NCBI GenBank assembly: GCA_016584495.1
Contig: WAID01000001.1
Span: 2,356,001-2,420,000, forward strand
DNA: 64,000 bases
Origin: Celoporthe dispersa
Lineage: Eukaryota; Ascomycota; Sordariomycetes; Diaporthales; Cryphonectriaceae
Direction of reading: 5' to 3'
Part shown: positions 58,711 through 64,000 of the stretch, in pieces
Layout: every line of letters begins with the position of its first letter
How positions within the stretch are numbered: the stretch's first letter is position 1
Notes under the pieces: generated by a model
The model's input: only the letters and a program-made list of their open reading frames with translations
Database searches by the model: none
What the model was told of the DNA's origin: nothing
Program-made: the position numbers and the translations under genes

Positions 58711-59947
58711 AAATAGCTTAAGAAATTCAGATAGCAATTTATTTAAGAAAGATAATAAGCAAATATTATAAAGCAATAGAAACTCAATCAATTAAGCAAT
58801 AATTATTTATCTGAATAAGTAACAAATTCTATCGCTTATAAATATCTTAATTGGATATTCTATTATAATAATAGATATTTATTACATTTTGCAAAAAGGA
58901 AAGTTTAAGCTAATTTCTTAGAAAGCTTAAAGGAAAAAAGCTACTAATTATAGAATAATATAGCCTATATTACAATAAAGTTTTGCAAAATAGCGATTTG
59001 AACTATTTATTTAATCTAATAGATAATTAATTGGAAAATAGCTAATTAGGGAATAATAAAAAAGATTCTCTCTAGAATACTGAATATAATTCCTTAATAA
59101 AAATTCAGAGAAAATAGCAATTAAAATCCCCAAATCGGAAAATCTATAGAATAGATAGCTAAGCAAGCTATTATGATTAGAGACTCCTAACTCAGAGAAC
59201 GATAATTCTAGCCAAGAATAAATAGTATATAAAAAAATATTAATACAAAATTTAAAATAGAAATAAATTAGATATATTATCCAAATATAATAATTTAGAA
59301 AGATTTTTACTTATATATTTTTCTAAGAAACAAAAGCTTTTAAGCATAAAGATCTTAGAATCGCTTACTATTATAGAAAGCATTATAAGATTGTATAGAT
59401 CTTCTATATATATTATAGCTATAGAAGATATTTTGCAAAAAAAAGTAGAAAATAAATACTTCCTAATTAAAAAATAGAATAAGATTATTTATACTATTGA
59501 GAAACTAAATATCAGATTTATAAAAAAACTCGATTATATTTAGGAATATATATAAATTAAATATTTAGACAATTTCTTAAAAAAAATATTAATAAATATA
59601 TCAAATAATAGCAATATATTATTAGAATATACAAAATCTATAAATAAAAGAAAGCAGATATATAATATAATAATTAAGACTAAAAGAAAAGGCGCTAATA
59701 TAATTGCTAATAAGTAAAGAGATTTGCAAAATAGATAATTTAATCCCCAAAAAAAAGAAATTGCTTATAAAAGATAATAAATAATCCAAATTAGTAAAAT
59801 TCTTATATATAATAATTAAAAAAGATTATATATATATTATATTTAATATAATTATTAATAGATAAAGATATTGCATATTATTAAATAATAGCGCCTAAGA
59901 AAACTATATTTTATTATAAATAATCAATATAGTATAGATATTATAGT

Positions 59948-60131
59948 GTTATGGGCTCGAGCTCTTGGCTCGAGCGCTCAGGGATGCGAAGCGTGACCGA
60001 GTCAGTGAGGGATCGGGACAGTCCCACCACCCACGTGACCAGGGCTCACTACTGCACTATTTAGCTTAGGTAGCAGCTCATCAGCGAGCTGCTACCGAAC
60101 CTTACATTTAGCATAGCAAATCTTACTACCA
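59948..60131 (+). repeat. Candidate 5' LTR
   Basis: It starts TGTTATGGGC at the composition border and may end CTACCA at 60131, giving TG...CA ends and an imperfect TGTTA/TACCA inverted pair, 184 bases. An 11-bp hairpin (60069-60079 with 60086-60096) lies inside. The start is well supported by the sharp border; the end is inferred from the putative primer site. A second LTR copy is not in the window. Confidence 0.55.
60069..60096 (+). other. 11-bp perfect hairpin in LTR/leader
   Basis: GGTAGCAGCTC pairs with GAGCTGCTACC around a 6-base loop (ATCAGC). In the retroelement RNA this would be a stable stem in the R/U5 or leader region. Confidence 0.8.
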
Positions 60132-60133
60132 AT

Positions 60134-60149
60134 TGGGCACCCTTACGAG
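60134..60149 (+). other. Putative primer-binding site
   Basis: TGGGCACCCTTACGAG lies two bases after the inferred LTR end. It begins with TGG, complementary to a tRNA 3' CCA. I could not match the rest to a named tRNA from memory. Confidence 0.4.
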
Positions 60150-60210
60150 TTGATCCGTACGGGTCAGACCCTCACATAGATTTGCTATCTCCAATTACAA
60201 AACGGTTGGA

Positions 60211-61461
60211 ATGGCAGACGATATTCCTTTTCCCGCGGACATCGGGGACGTGGGCGACTTTCAGAGCGGCCCTGAACAAGGAACGGCCCGGGCGCAGCCA
60301 GGGCCCAGCGATGCAGAGATGACAGGACAGCCAACGAGCGATCAGGAACAAAGACAGGAGCGATCCGGATTTGGAATGGGCGCGCAGCCACAGGAGCCTA
60401 GCGTGGCTCAACTGCAATATGAGATTGCGCAGCTGAAAAGCATGTTGCTTTCAGGAAACGTGGGGTTGTACCCCAAACGGAAGAGACTTTCGCCAGGGGG
60501 CCAAGTTCGCTGGCAACCGCACTATGTTCCCGGCCTGGCGAATGACGATGGAACATATTCTTATAGCCGACGCGGAGTTTATTGGCGGGCCTCGCGACCG
60601 ATGGGTGTGGCTTTGGGGCAATCTGGACGAGAAAGTTCAGGAGAGAGTTAATGCGTTCTATGAGGAGGGAGGGTCAAGCGCTGACTACGACACGGAGGCA
60701 TTCCTCAATTACTTGGAAGCCTGCTATGGCGACCCTCACCGCCAGGAAAGCGCCTTGGTCCAATTCGAAGGTCTCAGAATGAGAGACGAGGATACCTTTT
60801 CCTGGTTTCTCATCCGGTTCGAGCAGCTGTTGGCCCAGGCTGGGGATTACGCTGGAATGACGAGGTACGAGTCAACTCGCTCCGCTCCAAGCTATCCCCC
60901 CGCATTCGGAAAGCCGCAATCAGCGCAAATATCGACAGATCATCCTACCGCGAAGCGGTCAACGGATACAGAAAGCTCGCCCAGGAACTCGAGGCATGGG
61001 ACATGGAACAACGGATGTGGGCAAACCGCCCGCAGTCAACGACCCACAATCGGGACAACACCGCCAAGCAGTCGTCAAACAACCAGGGCGAGGACGTGGC
61101 CATGACAGACGTCGCAGTCACGACTACGGCTCGGGGCCGGGGCGGGGGCCGCATGGGACGAGGCCGGGGCCGAGGCGGGAGCGGAGGGCAACCCCGCGGA
61201 ACCGCGTCAGGCGCAAACCCGGGACAGCCAGCTGGCCAGGGACCGCGCCGACGGGCCACTTGGGTCCCAGATAGCGTGAGGAACGACCGCAGATCCCGCG
61301 GAGCTTGCTTACGCTGCAACTCATTGGAGCATTTCGTCAGGGATTGCCACCTACTCCCCCCAAGGGCACCCGCTTCTCGCGTGCATCTGTTGGAGGTCGA
61401 TGAGGGAGTTCTCGACGGAGACGACGCTGCACCTACCGACCCCGATTCGGGAAATGCATAG
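60211..61461 (+). CDS. Retrotransposon Gag
   Basis: The Gag polyprotein starts MADDIPFPADIGDV at 60211 and ends with TAG at 61459-61461. There is a disordered acidic N-terminus, a short coiled coil (VAQLQYEIAQLKSMLL), and a capsid-like region (FPAWRMTMEHILIADAEF, WLWGNLDEKVQERVNAFYEE, LNYLEACYGDP, SFSW-like motif). Then come a Gly/Arg-rich nucleic-acid-binding segment (GRGGGRMGRGRGRGG) and one zinc knuckle CLRCNSLEHFVRDC. Two compensating single-base shifts interrupt it: a surplus base at the G5 run 60496-60500 and a missing base near 60850-60866. The full interval is 417 codons including the stop, and start and end are in the same frame. Whether these are real or sequence errors is undecided. 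Pol follows by -1 frameshift. Confidence 0.88.
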
Positions 61462-61488
61462 CTCCCGTGAAAAGTCTCATACGGGAGC
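61449..61488 (+). promoter_or_regulatory. Programmed -1 ribosomal frameshift signal (Gag-Pol)
   Basis: The heptamer G GGA AAT (61449-61455) is in Gag phase, two codons before the Gag stop. It fits X XXY YYZ. The spacer is GCATA (61456-61460). A perfect 8-bp stem GCTCCCGT (61461-61468) / ACGGGAGC (61481-61488) with a 12-base loop follows. After a -1 slip the next codon is 61455-61457, which is exactly the frame of Pol. The arrangement, spacing and frame all agree. Confidence 0.8.
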
Positions 61489-64000
61489 GTAATGCTGGGC
61501 CTCTGACACATTCCCCATTTCGTACCGAAGTTGTTAGCCAGATACAGGAACACATGGATAGCCCACCATTCCTAATTCCTGTTTTAGTAAATAATATTTA
61601 CTTTCTGGACGCACAAATCGATACAGGATGTGATTGCTATTGCGCGATAAGCGAACGCATAGCTCAGAAGCTCGGCATAGAGCAGACTCGACTAACTACA
61701 CCTCGAGATTTGGGAACGGCGTTGGGCACTCCAAGGAGCCGCCATATTACTCATATGGCCACATTTGAAGCGGACATTGATGGATGGAGATCGACAGTCT
61801 GTGCCTATGTGATACCAGGCTTGGCTCGAGACTTGATCCTGGGCCTGCCTTGGATGCAACATAGGCGAGTGCGACTTGATGCCGGGGAGGGGTCGCTATA
61901 CATTGGCAGCGCAGGAGATATGAGCGTGAAGAGCTCAACTGTACGAGCCGAGAATATTCAGACCCGAGGGATTTCCGCAAGCGTGTTTTGCGCGCTGCTG
62001 AAGAGCCGGAAGCGCAAGGGAGACGACCAAGCATGCTTCTTGGGAACAAGCCTGCGAGAGATCACGACCGTCTTAAGAGAAACAATGCCGCAAACTGGAC
62101 AAGACTCGGGGAAGACAGGGGATTCAGAAAGTATTTTACCGCGTGAGATAAGAGACTTTGCCGATTTATTTGACAAATCGAAAGCCTCCTCACTGCCACC
62201 GCATCGCGGAGCGCATGATCACCATATTCGACTTAAGACGGATGCGAACGGAAATCACCCTGCGCTGCCATGGGGTCCTCTCTACTCCATGCCCAGAGAT
62301 CAGCTGTTAGAACTCCGTCGCCAGGTTACAGACCTGGTGGACAAAGGATGGGTGCGTGCGAGCTCCTCATCAGCAGCAGCACCCGTTCTTTTGGTACGCA
62401 AAGCGGATGGAGGCTGGCGTTTCTGCGTGGACTATCGAGCTTTGAACAAAATCACCGAGCAGGATAGGTTTCCCCTACCCTTGGTCAAAGAGACTCTCAG
62501 ATCATTATCGAAAGCAAGGTGGTTTACGAAGTTGGATGTACGAGCGGCATTTCACCGGATTCGGATCGCTCCAGGCGAGGAGCATTTGACAGCTTTTCGA
62601 ACCCGCTTCGGACTCTTCGAGTGGCTGGTCACACCCTTTGGACTGGCCGGGGCGCCTGCGACATTCCAACGGTACATCAACGGCATTTTTCAGGATGTTC
62701 TCGATGAGTACGTAACCGCCTACTTGGACGACTTGTTAGTCTTCTCCTCGGGCTCGAGGCGTGATCATATGAACAAGGTGCGCGAAGTTCTGCGCCGATT
62801 GACCGAGGCAGGCCTGAACCTGGACGCAAAGAAATGCGCCTTCGCGGTGACGGAGGTCAAGTACCTAGGTTTCATTGTTGAGGCGGGAGTCGGGGTACGA
62901 GCCGACCCCGAAAAGGTCCGAGCAATACGCGAGTGGGAGGCACCTCGGAGAGTACGAGATGTCAGAAGCTTTATCGGGTTCGCCAATTTTTACAGAGACT
63001 TCATTCAAGGGTTCTCAGATATTGCTTCGCCGCTCGTTCGACTCACCCAGAAAGGGGTGCCATTCGTGTGGACAGGAGCGGAGCAGACAGCGTTCGACAA
63101 GCTTAAGAACGCATTCATTACGGCTCCTGTTCTGGCACAATGGGACCCCGATCGGGATACGATTCTAGAAGCGGACTGTTCCGGAGGTGCTCTGGGGGCT
63201 GTCTTTCACAATACTCATCCGATGGAGTTTTGCACCCTGTAGCGTATCACTCAGCACGGTTAACGCCAGCGCAAAGGAATTATACTATTCACGACCGCGA
63301 ACTTCTTGCAGTCATATCATGCCTCAAGGCGTGGTCGTCGGAACTGAGAAGCGTACGCAAACCGTTCACTATATTGACAGATCACAAGGGCTTGGAATAC
63401 TTCACTGAGCCCCGCCTCATATCCGAACGGCAAGCAAGATGGGCCGAGACATTATCCTTGTTTCAGTTTCATCTGAAATATAGGCCGGGCAAGGACGCTG
63501 GCCGCCCGGATGCACTATCACGGCGTGCTCAGGACGAATCGGAAGAGGGCAGGCCGATGTCCGTTATTTTCCAGCCAGTATCCATCTCCATGCTGCGGCC
63601 ATTCGAGCACCGAGCCGAGATTCAGAGTGTTACCCCTTCTAACGGACCTTCCGAGAACACATTGCCGAAGGGCAGTACCTTGTTCGAAGAGTCTCGGTTA
63701 AGCGAGCTATGGGACGCCGGAATGGTGTCGGATCGGGTGTACCAGCTCAGACTGAAAGCGGTACGAGAGGGAGCGAGACTGTTTCCAAAGGAGGCGGGCA
63801 CAAGAGAACAGATTGCAGATTGCACGCTCAACGCCCAAGGAGCTCTCCAATATCGAGGCCGGCTTTGGCTGCCTAAATCAGAGCCCCTTACCACTGCGAT
63901 TCTGCAACGGGTACACGACTCGCCCATGATGGGCCATCCAGGGCGGAACATGACATTCAATGCTCTCAAGCGGGACTACCATTGGGACGGCATGTCACAG
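61455..64000 (+). CDS. Retrotransposon Pol: protease, reverse transcriptase, RNase H, integrase (partial)
   Basis: Pol has no good ATG and is entered by -1 frameshift from Gag. An aspartic protease has IDTGCDCYCAIS and LILGLPWM. The reverse transcriptase spans WGPLYSMPRDQLLELR, VLLVRKADGGWRFCVDYRAL, FTKLDVRAAFHRI, TPFGLAGAPATFQRYIN, the catalytic YLDDLLVFSS and LGFIVEAGV, with the connection FIGFANFYRDFI. RNase H begins ILEADCSGGALGAV. There the frame breaks at 63201-63206, where one base appears to be missing. The following frame carries HPVAYHSARLTPAQ, YTIHDRELLAVI, ILTDHKGLEYF, KYRPGKDAGRPDALSRR and stays open to 64000. The last 40 residues (QRVHDSPMMGHPGRNMT) are the start of the integrase HHCC domain. 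The protein is cut by the window edge. Confidence 0.92.

Larger units (their letters stand above)
57310..59947 (+). mobile_element. RIP-mutated Ty3/gypsy retrotransposon relic
   Basis: This is an extremely AT-rich block with almost no C or G and stop codons in every frame. Read on the plus strand, it keeps a degenerate Gag. A block near 58381-58500 reads like the pre-zinc-finger region (NQAICINNCLYK, from an original with Arg codons now TGC/TGT and Gln codons now TAA/TAG). At 58669-58710 a CX2CX4HX4C zinc knuckle survives with Cys now TAC/TAT and His now TAT. Further on, LNWIFYYNN near 58850-58880 matches the post-knuckle W..CYDD motif of fungal gypsy elements. All changes are C-to-T or G-to-A, the RIP pattern. 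TGTTATGACCC at 57310 is a candidate 5' LTR end. The element is probably interrupted at 59947 by the next one. Confidence 0.8.
59948..64000 (+). mobile_element. Ty3/gypsy LTR retrotransposon, un-RIPped, truncated by window end
   Basis: The GC content jumps abruptly at 59948. The order is candidate 5' LTR, primer-binding region, gag, then pol in the order protease, reverse transcriptase, RNase H, integrase zinc-binding region. This order (integrase last) defines the Ty3/gypsy (Metaviridae) class. No RIP signature is visible, so the copy is recent or escaped RIP. Three apparent single-base indels in gag and pol are noted in the gene entries. The 3' LTR and the target duplication lie outside the window. 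The left flank TATAG would be the duplicated site if target duplication is 5 bp. Confidence 0.92.

Noticed and set aside
1..64000. CRISPR arrays, operons, riboswitches
   Set aside because: The window is fungal nuclear DNA; no spaced direct-repeat array or riboswitch-like fold was seen, and neighbouring genes have their own UTR spacing.

Overview
The window is nuclear DNA of a filamentous ascomycete (Pezizomycotina, most likely a Sordariomycete). The evidence is short introns of about 48-280 bases with GT-AG (a few GC-AG) borders and CTAAC/CTGAC-like branch sites, a HET-domain gene, an L-arabinitol 4-dehydrogenase, a PTH11/rhodopsin-type membrane protein, many pyrimidine-rich UTRs, and an AT-rich island with the C-to-T/G-to-A signature of repeat-induced point mutation (RIP). 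I cannot name the species.

Layout. 0-6 kb: L-arabinitol 4-dehydrogenase, peroxin PEX13 and a BAP31/Yet3 ER protein, all on +. 6-13 kb: a DUF1479 dioxygenase-like gene (-), a helix-hairpin-helix protein (-), then a cupin gene and a 2-oxoglutarate/Fe(II) oxygenase (both +). 13-22 kb: a small zinc-finger (4F5-type) gene (-), a gene-poor stretch, a HET-domain gene (+) converging on a large secreted Ser/Thr-rich protein (-). 22-34 kb: ribosomal protein uL14/Rpl23 (+), a DHA2-type MFS transporter (-) and a long AT-hook protein (-). 34-47 kb: MTC1-like gene, OPT oligopeptide transporter, PHB-depolymerase/feruloyl-esterase-like hydrolase and a SAM methyltransferase (all +), then a ferric reductase (-). 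48-56 kb: a fungal rhodopsin/PTH11-like membrane protein (-), about 4 kb with no recognisable gene, and a small secreted PTGT-repeat protein (-). 57.3-59.95 kb: a heavily RIP-mutated Ty3/gypsy relic. 59.95-64 kb: the 5' LTR, gag and most of pol of a second, GC-rich, un-RIPped Ty3/gypsy element, cut off by the window end inside the integrase region.

Most genes are ordinary housekeeping or accessory genes and do not form one obvious pathway. The most interesting structure is at the Gag/Pol junction of the intact-looking retroelement: a G GGA AAT slippery heptamer two codons before the Gag stop, a 5-base spacer and a perfect 8-bp hairpin. Together these make a textbook programmed -1 frameshift signal that leads exactly into the Pol frame.

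A second window-wide pattern is that eight host genes and both retroelement genes carry apparent single-base indels, mostly in short homopolymer runs. When these are allowed for, every affected coding length becomes divisible by three. This looks more like base-level assembly error than mass gene death, and it must be kept in mind when reading the gene models.
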